Source of the DNA: Stenopsyche tienmushanensis
Taxonomy: Eukaryota; Arthropoda; Insecta; Trichoptera; Stenopsychidae
DNA length: 64,000 nucleotides
Assembly (NCBI GenBank): GCA_008973525.1
Contig: WACJ01000009.1
Span: forward strand, 62,001-126,000
Reading direction: 5' to 3'
Program-made: the position numbers and the translations under genes
The notes under the pieces: generated by a model
What the model was told of the DNA's origin: nothing
Databases searched by the model: none
The model's input: the letters and a program-made list of their open reading frames with translations, nothing else
Shown here: positions 1 through 10,962 of the stretch, in pieces
Numbering within the stretch: the stretch's first letter is position 1
How the letters are laid out: each line of letters begins with the position of its first letter

Positions 1-801
1 AACCCTAAAAATGATCAAAAAATAAAACCATTTTGGGTTCTACTTATATATGTTTGTAGCATAAAATAAATATTTGTATATCTCATCATTGAAATAATCT
101 ATGAAGTGTCGATTGATTTTATTAGCTGCTTATATGCTTATAAAAATCAATGTCTGTCAGCGTGGTGTCCGATCCGGTTTTCCTAATGTAAAATAAGCCT
201 TTAGTCAACTATGCCGAGAGGCGGTAATGCCATTCAACAAATTAATTACTATCAAAGTAATGCCTTGGAGCATGGAAGGTTTTAGCACTGAAAATTGGCA
301 TGTCTATAATTCTTCTCCGTAACATAAATCATGAATAATATAATCGGAGCTATAGTTTAAATTGAAAATTTTCAAGAAGAGGAGATTATGTCCCAATGAT
401 TCCGAATGATATGCTTTTCAAATTGAAACGTGTGCAGTTTCCGGTGCGAGCATCAACAAAGAAAAGAAACACACAGGGCATGCGTGCATGCTTCTCACAT
501 GGATAGGGATATGGGCTGCTCACGCCCAAATCATTTATTACCAGACGGTGCGCATCATACGGAAAAGTTTTGTGAATTTAAAAGCACCTCATTAGCACGG
601 CATAAGCATAATCTTTGGGACGAATATAACAACAACATGGGGAGCCTCCTCTGACCAGAACTGTGTTATTAATCCCCCTATTCGGGAGCATGCCAGCCCG
701 CTCACAAAGTGGTTCCCAGAATTTCCGAAACAATTCTCAAAATTCCCGGAACGATTCCCGAGCGTCCATGAGTAACAGATTTGTTACGACAATTGAAATC
801 T
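1..801. other. Intergenic, no gene recognised
   Basis: AT-rich sequence with only short unrecognised open frames, such as a 74-codon frame at 430-654 with no family resemblance and no splice context. I see no transposon ends or RNA genes here until the Helitron-like terminus at 802. Confidence 0.5.
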
Positions 802-1042
802 TCTAATATATAATAACTAATATTTCTTTGTTTGTATTTAATGCGCTACCATACCGTTCATTCGATTGCGATAAATTTTTGTCAACTTATTGTTAACACT
901 TGTGGGAATAACATAGATATGACATAATAAAAATATGGTATGGATCCACCATGTTGGCGCATATTTGTCTGAAAAAATGAAGTTTGGGTTGCGGGACGGG
1001 GACAGAAAGGATGCGCGCGCAATACGGTGGTTATTCGCTAGT
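802..1042 (+). mobile_element. Helitron 5'-end fragment (plus orientation)
   Basis: It begins TCTAATATATAATAACT, which fits the TC start and AT-rich leader of insect Helitrons. A conserved block follows, including AATGCGCTACCATACCG and CACCATGTTGGCGCATAT. The same block recurs in reverse orientation at 3030-3276, and shorter versions occur at 58.5-58.7 kb. Homology stops near 1042 just after GCGCGCGCAATACGG. No helicase or Rep coding sequence is attached and no 3' hairpin end is seen nearby, so this is a truncated or non-autonomous copy. The Helitron assignment rests on the terminus pattern. Confidence 0.6.
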
Positions 1043-3029
1043 GCTAATATTTTTAAATGCATTTTACGATAATTTTCTTCATTAACAACTCTTTTCGCCG
1101 GAGAACCCAATCTCGGATGAATTTTTATCACGGATCAACTCGAGTAGTGATTGAGAGGCGACAATAGCTGATTTTCTTAACTTTGAATTTCTAAACATTA
1201 AGAGCAGTACCAGTTCTTGATTAGGTCATTAGACTTATTATTTAAGCTAATTAGAAAATGGAAATTGATGCAACTTAAAATGCTATGAGATTTTCTTTCC
1301 CGAAATTATTTCGTGATAGCAGCTTAAACTGTGTCTCCGGCGAAAGCTCAAACACAATTAAACAAAACCAAACAAAAGGACATCCCTCTATGTCCAAATT
1401 TATTTATAACTTAATGATTTTTTAACCAGATAAAATTCCATTTAAAAATAAGTGACAAACAAGTCAAATAAAAAACATAATATCCTCCCAAAGTTTCGTG
1501 TTAACACATCACAAAGCTTTACTAGCATACTTTCCTTCTGACGCGGAAATACTAAGGATCATCGCTTGTTCGAGTGCTTGAAATGAAACAGGAATAACTC
1601 TCGTAAAAATAATATTATAAAATGTCGTAAAAACTTTACATCATTGTGAAAAAGTCCAATACTTTCATTAATTGCATTCGGTAAATAGGTGGCGTTGATT
1701 GGGCGGATATTTTGCAAAATATTTGTTTTTAAATAATAAACTATATTTTTCGAGCTTATATTTTATCAATACATATATTATTTAAAAATAATTGACAAAA
1801 AGCAGAAAAACCAGAGAAAATCATTAATAATCTGCGATATGTCAAGCTGGTATTATATTTGGATCTTGTAAATTGAGAGAATACTTTCACCAGACTCGGG
1901 AAAGGGATTTGGTCTCCAACACCAATGAATCTCGTCTAAATAGATGCCATATTAAGCTCTTATAGGAACAATAAAGAAAAACCAGTCTTAAAAAGACGCA
2001 AATTGGGAAAATGCCCTGATAAATCGAGGATGCACTTTGGGGACTGTCACATAAAATAACACAAAGAACAAACAATAAAACAATATTTTAACTGATTTAA
2101 TATTAAAATAGCTGTAAGATAATTGCTGGTATAAATTCTTAGTATCATTTTAAGTTGCCGGTTGCCGAATGATAATAGCCTTTTCGATTGCCAGGGATTC
2201 AATGCTCGATTCTTGATATATATAAATAGTCAATCACATTCACATATCTTCGTGATATGGCATGTTTTGGAAACGTTTACAAAGCGATTGTAGTTTTACA
2301 ACAACAAAAATATTGCTTTTTTAAGTAACGGGCACTGAGCTTGGCGTGGTGGTGAGAGCTTTAACTGATTGCATCACCAGCATGGGCCATTCATATTCAC
2401 GCCTCATTAATAAGTCAGATAAGCATGTCATGCAGAAATGCTAAAGCTTATCTCCAAAAATGCAGCGACATCCGTGTGGCGGGCTGCATTTAACATGTGC
2501 ATAACGAATTCCATAATTTTTCACGTAAACTCGGGAAGGAGCGCTCCTTCTTGCACCTTGTATGTGCTTCGGTAGATTTATGTTCGGCCTGTGACTATTT
2601 GTGGCTCAACTATCCTCAGCAAGAATCTATCTTTATGAGCTTTTCATTGTATGTATTTTAACATTGGAAACCTTTATTTTGCTGATTTTCACTTAATGGT
2701 GCTATATATTAGATGATGTTTATTTTGAACAATGAGCAGTTCGTTTTAATAGCGCATTTGTCTTCATAGATTAAGATGGGATACGCCCTATTAGATTCTA
2801 TTCGGGATTTTTGAATACCGTTTTGCTGAATGGAATTGAAAATATCTTCAAACCATTACTTCAATTTTTTGGGATACAATAACTAGCGAATACCCGCTGT
2901 GCGTTGTAATGACATAAACGCTTAATAATAATTTGAAAAGAAACGCAGTGCGTGGTCTATTGCTTCAGGTCACGTGTAGCGCGAGCCGAAGAGCTGAGAT
3001 CCAAAAGCATATGCTCACTCGCTCTCGTC
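1043..3029. other. Intergenic spacer between inverted Helitron fragments
   Basis: About 2 kb of AT-rich DNA lies between two oppositely oriented Helitron 5' fragments. Short open frames, such as the one at 1887-2075 on the minus strand, have no recognisable motif. No gene, RNA or terminal repeat was identified. Confidence 0.45.
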
Positions 3030-3276
3030 TCGAAAACTGACTTAACCACCGCATTGCGCGCGCATCCTTTCTCTCCCCGTCCCCGCAACCCAAACTTCAT
3101 TTTACCAGACCAATATGCGCCAACATGGTGGCATTCATACAATATTTTTCTATGCTATACTTATGTTCTTCCCACAAGTGTAAACAGTATGTTGACAAAG
3201 TTTTATTGCAATCGGATGAACGGTATGGAAGCGCATTAAATACAGACAAACAAACATTGATTTTTATATATTACAC
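3030..3276 (-). mobile_element. Helitron 5'-end fragment (minus orientation)
   Basis: Read on the minus strand, it starts near 3276 with TAATATATAAAAATCAATG, followed by the GTTTGTTTGTCTG tract and the same internal block as at 802-1042 (AATGCGCTTCCATACCG, CACCATGTTGGCGCATAT). The two copies form an inverted repeat of about 240 bases separated by 2 kb. Homology ends near 3042. Nothing here looks coding: the open frames on both strands arise from the shared repeat. Confidence 0.62.
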
Positions 3277-4237
3277 AATGCCATGACAATGCAATGCATT
3301 GACATTCTTCAAATAACTGTGAAGTCTTCCTATAAGGCGAGGACAATCACATTTTCGTGGATTATTTGTGTTATAAAATTGAAAAATTTAATACGTCGGA
3401 TTTCGCTCTTTTGCCATGTACCGAATTGATACATTACCACATCGGGAGGAAAGTATGAGGAGCCTTGCACCGCAGCATGCATACAAATGAACAGAGAATC
3501 GGCAGGCGAGAAATAAATCTGAGGTTAGATTGAGCGATCAGTTATCCAAGAATATAGTTCGCTGAAAATTGCCGTCACGAACTTGAAACCTGGTGATCCA
3601 GAGCCGGTGACACCGTTTACAGGATTGATTTACGCCATAGCCATTTCGAGCAGTCAACTAGTAGATTTACACATGGTATTTTTATTCGGTTTGGCCACAA
3701 AGATGTCTCCCCGCGAGCGTTGCTATTTCCTGGATGGATGAGTCGCTCCGATTTCGCTCAAACCGGGACTAAAGTGTCCTTTGTACGCGACGAAACGCGC
3801 AAAGAATCTTTACGACTGAACCTCGCGAACAAGGATAGAATTCCTTTCTATTTGTTTATCATCAACAAACCGAAGACTTGCATCGTGCCGACGGTAATTG
3901 CCGCCGGGGAAGAAAACAGCCACTTGAATTATGAGACCTTTAGTCTTAATGCCGAAAGCTTTGTGAATGTTTTAGGATTACAAATAAACGCATCTCATTA
4001 TGTGCATAATGAAGATTGATGTCACATTCTATAATAACTTGGAGGAATTGTGAACTAAATATTATTACCTTAGGCTTTTTACAACGCCAAAAAAATACTT
4101 TCCGAACTTACTTATAGCCACATAATATCCAAACAGACAGCAACGGTTATATATAATAATATGGGTGCCCATGCAACATTTCTTAGCTCGAGGACCAACT
4201 TATTATTATAGTTTCCGATACGAAGATGGATTAAAAA
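3277..4237. other. Intergenic, one unrecognised open frame
   Basis: The stretch has no recognised gene. An open frame on the plus strand runs to the stop at 4017-4019, with its first ATG at 3738. It encodes about 93 residues of mixed composition with no motif I recognise, no signal peptide and no membrane segment. It could be an exon or chance. The part just before 4238 may contain decayed 5' sequence of the adjacent hAT element. Confidence 0.4.
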
Positions 4238-4956
4238 GTGGCATTTTGCAGGCCTATTATATTATATTTTATAATTCACATAACTATTAATAGTACTGGA
4301 CATACCACAGATTGGAAATCACTGATATATTTGTATTTGTATGGTGTTCCTTCAATGGTAGGTTCAATCAAAGGATTTGTTACCCTTGCAATGAAAAGAA
4401 GCCCTAATATTATAACTACGCATTGTTTTTTGCATAGAAAATCTTTAGTTTCGAAAACATTACCAGCAGCACTAAAACATGTACTAGATCAAGTTCTAAA
4501 TATGGTGAATTTCATAAAATAAAGACCTTTAAAAACACGCATGTTTAAAAATCTTTGCATTTCTATGGAAGCTAAGTATGTACCAGTTTTTGCTTTATCA
4601 CACTGAAGTCAGGTTGTAATCTAGGGGTAAAGTTTTATGTCGATTCATAGAACTTAAGCATGAATTGTTAATCTTTTTAAGAAGAAGTATTAGTCTCATT
4701 GTCGACTGATCGTACTCTAAAAAATATTTTTTCTGAAATGACCACGGACGACTTTTGGATTTCTGTCCAAGAGGAATATCCAGCTCTTCACACGAAGGAA
4801 CTAAAAACTTTATTACAGTTTTCGACATCATATTTGTGTGAGCTTGGTTCCTCAATAATAACTAATATGAAAACTAATAAACGAGAAAGACTTACGAATT
4901 TAGACGAAGAATTGAGGGTAGCTTTATCAAATATTTCTGATATCTATAAAAGCTAA
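4238..4956 (+). pseudogene. Decayed hAT transposase (ZBED5/SCAND3-like)
   Basis: The fragment resembles the C-terminal half of BED-type hAT transposases of the ZBED5/SCAND3 group. The first frame (4238-4522) carries the GVPSMVGSIKGFVTLA block, then TTHCFLHRKSLVSKTLP and VLDQVLNMVNFIK, typical of the RNase-H-like core. Further pieces in other frames continue the match (RPLKTRMFKNLC, then RGKVLCRFIELKHELL). The stretch at 4699-4956 carries FWISVQEEYPALHTK, TSYLCELGSS and NLDEELRVALSNI, typical of the hAT dimerisation domain. The Asp that normally precedes Gly-Ala-Pro in the first block is Tyr here. Stops and frameshifts break the frame repeatedly, so no functional enzyme is expected. The N-terminal BED finger is not seen. 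Confidence 0.82.
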
Positions 4957-5216
4957 CAAGCTCAGGTATCAGACAAAGGGAGAAAAAAGCCCCTCCCCCT
5001 AGATTTGCTAACTAAAAGAGAGCTTTCAGATGTGAATTTAAATATTAATAAAACGCGTATAAATATAAAATTGGTTCTAGGGAAAAATTAACTAATCAAA
5101 TTTATTTTCAATATTCAACATTTTTTATACAATTTAACTTAATGTTAATTTTTTTCGATTTCGCAATTCTGGTGCACCGCCATTTTTCCCCATGATCAAA
5201 AGTGCACCGTGACTTC

Positions 5217-5236
5217 AAAAAGGTTGAGAATCACTG
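5217..5236 (-). repeat. hAT terminal inverted repeat, right end
   Basis: Read on the minus strand this is CAGTGATTCTCAACCTTTTT, the characteristic hAT terminus. Inside it, GTGCACC motifs repeat at about 5172 and 5210 as subterminal repeats. It probably marks the right end of the element whose transposase remnant lies at 4238-4956. I did not find the matching left end. Confidence 0.7.
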
Positions 5237-5241
5237 CACTG

Positions 5242-5310
5242 GATACTAGCCTATTTTATTACATACTACACAAACATAGCTAAATCATTTAACAAACAAA
5301 TTACATCGTG
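5242..5310. repeat. Dispersed repeat family R1, short copy
   Basis: It contains the shared block CCTATTTTATTACATACTAC followed by ACACAAA and an AAC-rich tail. The same block appears near 7110, 15230 and 16375 and inverted near 13345, so it is an interspersed repeat. The class is unknown. The tail resembles a SINE or MITE end. Confidence 0.5.
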
Positions 5311-6984
5311 TAAAACGTGAAATGGAAAAAAGGATACAGATAGAGTAAAAGCCTTTAGAGAACGGAAGAAAGCCTTGGAAAGAAGTAAAGCATCGATTCA
5401 AGTAAAATATGAAAAATATTGCATAAAATCAACTTTTTCTAGAAGCTAAGAAGTTTCACTTCTATCGTGCAAGAAATACCCACACAATTTTTTAAAGTTG
5501 GATGTTTAATAACCGAGTGTTAAATATGTTTATTTAAAAAAAAATGATAATATTGTTACAAATTAGTTACTCATAGAGCTTCCTACACAAGTCCATTAGC
5601 CATTTTAATATATTTAGTAGTATTAGTCTCCTCATAATTTATTTTGAATCCATTCAAAGACTTATACGTACAAAGATCAACATTCTTACAATAAATATTG
5701 ATGTTTCATAAAATGCCATGAAAAACAAGATTACATTTCTAAATATAAACCTTCATATTTCCCCAAGGATTTCATCGGGAGCAGAATAAATTTATGTGGT
5801 AAAATAAGAAGGGTAAAAATAGCAGATATTCTATATTTAAAGCCGATCGCCTAACTTGCCTTAGTCCCAAAGCTTGCCGAGGATAATGTCATCAGATATC
5901 TTAATTATTTTCTTTTGGGATTTATTCCATGCTCGACGTCGTAAGTGGGGAAGAAGTTTGGCTTCCCGGCCTTTGATTCAATTCCCTGGATTAAGGGCGT
6001 CTACATCGGGTTATCGTGACACGTATACTCTCTGGAGTAAAATTTACCACAAAAAATACCGTTAACGTTGGGCGATTTTGGGTGCAATTCGTTTTTATTC
6101 GATTTGTCTACACACAGTATATGTAGTAAATTTTGTATTTTATTTGAAAAATAAAAATCGTCGAAGGTTAATCGATTATTTTGTTCAATTAACACATGAA
6201 TTGCGGGGAAGCTCTCGTCTCACGGCGTAAAATGTCATTCATTACATTTGAAATAATTTACATATTTTTAAAAAAATCATTTGATGAAAGGAACAGATTT
6301 GTGCGCATGGTATTTATAAGGCTAAGATTAGACATAATGGTTGGCATATCTGAAATATCGGTCAAATATAATTTGTTAATAATTTCTGCACACATCAAAT
6401 TATTCATACATGACTCGTATCAATCATTAGAATTTAATTTAAATTTAAGGCGAAAATTAATATTGAATAACGTTGAGAATAAGCGCCGTCAAAGATGTGT
6501 GGTATTGTCTTATTTGGATGGTGTGTAAGAAGTGCTTAGTCAGCCAGGGTCAGAGTGGCGGTCTCAGCTTGTTGGAATCTGTCTGCCATGTCCACCAGGT
6601 ATTTCCTTGGCATTGGGCTTGTTTTATCTAATTTATTGGCATCTAAAACATCGACCACATCGACTGTCACCACACGCCTCCAGATCGTGCTACTGTGCTA
6701 CTGAGCTATGGAGCAAACAATGTCAGATATATTTGTACACGAATTTATGTGAGCTCAATCTTTTGACTCACACAGGATATTTTCATCGCCTCGGCCACAC
6801 AATGATAGAAATAATGTCTTTTTAGAATATGCTAGCTATAATTGTACCAATGCAAACTACATAGAATAAGCATAATAGATTTACAACCAACTTTCGATTA
6901 AATAATTTATTTTGGTTCTCATAATTAGCAATAACATGACAATTTTTTTTAATTCATCTTTGAAGGGAAATTTTTATAGGCGTA
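5311..6984. other. Intergenic, no gene recognised
   Basis: Only unrecognised open frames occur, including a 110-codon plus-strand frame at 6196-6528 rich in Ile, Leu and Lys and an overlapping 97-codon frame to 6825. Neither shows a family motif, a signal peptide or splice-site support. Confidence 0.4.
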
Positions 6985-7165
6985 ATAATAAATTAGCTTG
7001 AACGTCACGAAAAAATCTGTGTCCACTGCATACATCGTAAACACATGCATTGCGCCGCTTCTAATGTGTGTGTGTACATAGCAAAAAGCAACCATTAGTC
7101 TAGTAGCTTGCCTATTTTATTACATATTACACAAACGCAGTTTCATCTTTTAACTAAAAACATCC
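6985..7165 (+). repeat. Dispersed repeat family R1, longer copy
   Basis: It starts near GCTTGAACGTCACGAAAAAA, passes through ACTGCATACATCGTAAACAC and AGCAACCATTAGTCTAG, and ends in GCCTATTTTATTACATATTA plus ACACAAA. The order of blocks matches the copy at 16250-16430. A related upstream block (GGCTTGGACGTCACGAAAAT) also occurs at about 35550. No coding content. Confidence 0.55.
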
Positions 7166-7418
7166 GTTAACAAATGGGAAAAAATCATTGCATGTCATCA
7201 AAGGATAAATTTAATAAAACTTCTTTCAATCAAATGATCACATTAAAAATATATAATTTATAAATCCATTTCAAAACTTTCTTAGGTTGGCCTTGAACTT
7301 TTATATGATGTATTTAGTATTGTTTTTCATTCAAATAACCTAGCTTATGTTTTAGCAATAGAAAATAGTGTTTAGAAATTTTCTCGGATACGTTCATAGC
7401 CAATATGTAATATTTTAA

Positions 7419-8024
7419 CCTGTTAAGCGGAGAAGTTCTTTTTCAATAACGCAACATACAGTAGGCGCGCACATTTTCGTTAGGACGTATATATACGTCC
7501 CGCCCAACTGGCGTGAGTTCATATTATTTTTTTTAATGATGCTTAGAATTAATAAAAAAATATATTTAGATACATAAACATATAGAAAAGTTACCTGTAA
7601 ATAGATTTACTTTTTTTGTAATAAACTCGACATTTTTTGGCTTAAGATCCCTTTTATTTATTCTTAGAGAATGCCTTTCAACTAATCGTGAGGGTTTAGG
7701 TGTTATGCTTTTTTTTAATGGCGTGTGTTGGCTTTTTACTTATCATCAATACGTCTTTTTTGTCCTTCTATTTTAAAACTATAAGTTTGCCTTTGAATCT
7801 TACCTTATGCTACTAGTCACCGTTTACTAAACACAAAGCAAAGTGCAACCAATTAGTTACCTATCTTAAATTCATGTCAAAACATGTATCGATAACTCAC
7901 ACATTCGTTAAACAAAAAAAAGTCCAGCCTGCTTTTGGATATTTCGAGGACGTATATATACGTCATAACCAATTTCGATGCAGTTTACGTTGGAAGTATA
8001 TATACATCGCGCCCACTTAACATG
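7419..8024. mobile_element. TTAA-target (piggyBac-like) non-autonomous element
   Basis: A TTAA at 7415-7418 and TCAA at 8025-8028 flank ends that are inverted repeats (CCTGTTAAGCGG on the left, CATGTTAAGTGG on the minus strand at the right). Subterminal repeats are palindromic: GGACGTATATATACGTCC at 7483-7500 and GACGTATATATACGTC at 7949-7964, with a degraded third copy GAAGTATATATACATC at 7993-8008. CGCCC-type blocks sit beside them at both ends. This layout resembles piggyBac-type MITEs. There is no transposase frame, so it is non-autonomous. The imperfect TCAA suggests it is not fresh. Confidence 0.62.
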
Positions 8025-8370
8025 TCAATGATATATTTGTGAAGAAAGTGTCTATGCATTATTAAAAAGAATTGAATGTATGTCAGACTTTTGACACTTT
8101 TATTGAAATTTCATACGAATTTACAAATTTAGACGGCTTTATGAAATGATTTCAAAATTATTAAGGACATTTTTTTAAAAAAGAAAATAATATTTAATAA
8201 TACCTCTTAAAAAGCAATGGTAAACTACATTGGGTTTCTTTTTCTAAGAAAAATTTGATTAAATAATTTTCATCGATTAGATAATAGGCATATTATGAGT
8301 GCACACACATACCAATTGCAAATATAATATATGGCCATATTTTTAAACTGATATTATCAGTAAATGACTA

Positions 8371-8615
8371 CAGGATGTTTTGCACATGGATTGTTTTTGC
8401 ACATGGTGTTTTGCAATTTTTTTTGGAAGTAGGAGGATCTTTTGCTACGTTTCACATAAAGGATCTGTGTCCCAAGTGTCAGGGTTGTCAAAATAGATTT
8501 TTTTTCAACATTTTGAAAAAATACCCAAAATTTCACATTTAAATCGTCATAACTATTTAATCTGTTGTCGTAATCCAAAAAAAAAATTGGTCGGTTCATG
8601 CAAAAAACAACCTTG
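8371..8615 (+). mobile_element. Repeat family R2 (MITE with TIRs), copy 1
   Basis: The left end CAGGATGTTTTGCACATGG matches the minus-strand reading of the right end, CAAGGTTGTTTTTTGCATG, as imperfect terminal inverted repeats. The interior includes TTTTGCTACGTTTCACATAA and AGTGTCAGGGTTGTCAAAAT, both shared with copies at 13389-13691 and, inverted, at 25722-25959. No coding capacity. Superfamily unassigned. Confidence 0.6.
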
Positions 8616-10164
8616 CATATATATTGTATTTGTCTACATTTATATTTGTGAAAATACAGTTGCCTACCACACCTTTTATAAATATTATACCTACGATATT
8701 TGATCTATATGTCCAATATCTACATCGAGAGATTTTGAATGATTAAATATATTTGGTTTATTTAATCTATTTTAAATGGCATACTCTACACTTTAAATTA
8801 TCAATTAGATTAGTAGGCGATATTAAAAACAGATTTGACGTTGTACAATCAATAAGATACATATCTACATCCAAGACAATTTTCTATACAAGTCCTTACT
8901 TTTAGACTAACTTATTTTGTTATAATATATCTTATTGTTGCTATGTAATTACAAGAATTATATTGCTACGTATTTCATCGAGGACCTAGTCCATGTCAAT
9001 AATTTCATAAAATATGCATATAAATTTAAGATATACTATAAATCCCTAAAATCAAGTTGCCGAATTTCAGTCATTCAGAAGTTGACCGCGATTGAGAATT
9101 TGTGCAGTATTTTACATAAGAATCCAAGACGTTTTTATTAATGTATCATTTTCTTTTGCTATTGCAAAAAACTATATTGTTGGATGCTTTATCGAAGATC
9201 AAGTGAATGCAATCATTTTTGGGGATTAAAATTTAAGTTAGCTCGTTTGTATAATGTGAAATCACATTTAATTTTAAATATGTTTGGGAGGAAGAGGGGA
9301 GTGAAAATACATATATTAATATTACACAATAATAATACATGTTATAAAAGTCGTTTTTTCGACATGTCCTAACGACAATTTCCTGCGGAATTCCACCACT
9401 TACAACATGGGGAGCCCCCATTTCTCACGTTCCCATGGTGCGAGCTCACAAAGTTTTGATTCATTTGACGTCGGGGTCTTAAGAAAAATAATACGTATAT
9501 CCTCGGCATGTAATATTGGCACTCATGAATTTGTGTGGGGTGTTGACAATTTATCCCGGGAGTAAGTGGTGCCGAGGATGGATGCGGAGGTGTCGGCACT
9601 CCGAGGCATCGAAGGCATGTGACGCGGTTAACCCGCGGCATTAGGCTAATGCAGACATAAATTATTATATGGAGAATGTGCGGCGAGGAGAACATTCCAC
9701 CCCGACGATGTCAGCAAACGAACGTCGAATGTAAATTTGGACAACCTACCGTATATAGGGTATCTAATTTGATTACACGCGACACATTTCATATGTGACA
9801 TGTCGCCTTAGTCACGACCTAGACGCCCATCAATATCTTTTCCGCCATTAAGAAAACCACCAAATGACGTAAATAACCTAGCTATTGTATTTGTGTATGA
9901 GTTTCGCAAAAAACTATTTATATATTCCAATTTAAAAAAAACAGGGATGCCGACCTTATTGAAAAATTATATTAATTTATTTCAAAAAAATATTGTAGTA
10001 AAAACAGAATTTTGCGCGCAGATTCAAGAAATTAAAAAATGCGTGAAATTTTCACACAATAGAAGTGAAATTTCTTAGCTCTTATGTAGAGTTGATTACG
10101 TGCGTTGCATTTTTTCATTTCTTAAACGAAAATGATAGTTAAAGATTAAGCTGTGTTTGTGTAA
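8616..10164. other. Intergenic, no gene recognised
   Basis: Short open frames only. The minus-strand frame at 9369-9695 is Pro-, Cys- and His-rich in part but matches nothing I know and lies in a locally GC-richer patch at 9370-9720. No terminal repeats or RNA genes were identified. Confidence 0.4.
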
Positions 10165-10962
10165 TCTAATATATAAAAATAAGTTGCGTTTCCCGTCTAA
10201 TGCTCGGGCGAAATGGGTTGATATGCGCGTTCATCGGATTGAGACAAAACTTGGTCCACTTATTGCCAAGGGATCAGGGGGTGACATAGGCATAGTACAA
10301 TTAACTTACAGTAGATTTTTAATTCAAAACTTAATGTGTGAAAGTTGTTGATTCTGACGTGTTTGAGATTATGCGTTGCTAAGGCTATAGGTATATAGTA
10401 CCTACAAGTTGCAGTAGGAGGCGTCGTGTCGTCGTCACATACAACACATACGTCAAACGTCAATGTCATTTGCAGGTTAACCATCGGCGTGAGTCAATTA
10501 TATCCAAATTATTTATCGCAAGCACTTTTAAAATGCTTCATTTCATTCATCGCTTATTCACGTACGTAACAATCGAAAAAATACGTTCGAGTGTTATCCG
10601 ATCAAAATCAGACGACCAACGTGCAACGAGAATCGAAAGTACATGTTGATTTGAATATTGCTGCATTTCAATATGATATTCATTACGATTACAGTTTGCA
10701 TCCCAGTGTAAAATGGATAAAGGTTAAATCCTGTTAACGGGGGACAAATTTATTGGTAAATTGAAAACGCCTTCATTTCGACACAATGAAAACAAACAAA
10801 CCTAACCTAACCAGATTTGAATTTAAATTTAATTTAAAAAATAAAAACAAGAAACAAATGAATAATTCTTTTATTTAATAACAATATGTTGACGTTGAAA
10901 TCAACAATATATGGATCTTCTTTTTCATCGAAAACATTCAAAGCTCATACCAACGTCGGATA

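Noticed and set aside
3720..4019. 99-codon frame as a real exon
   Set aside because: It starts at a TTG, has no recognised domain, and lies beside transposon remnants. Not enough to call a gene.
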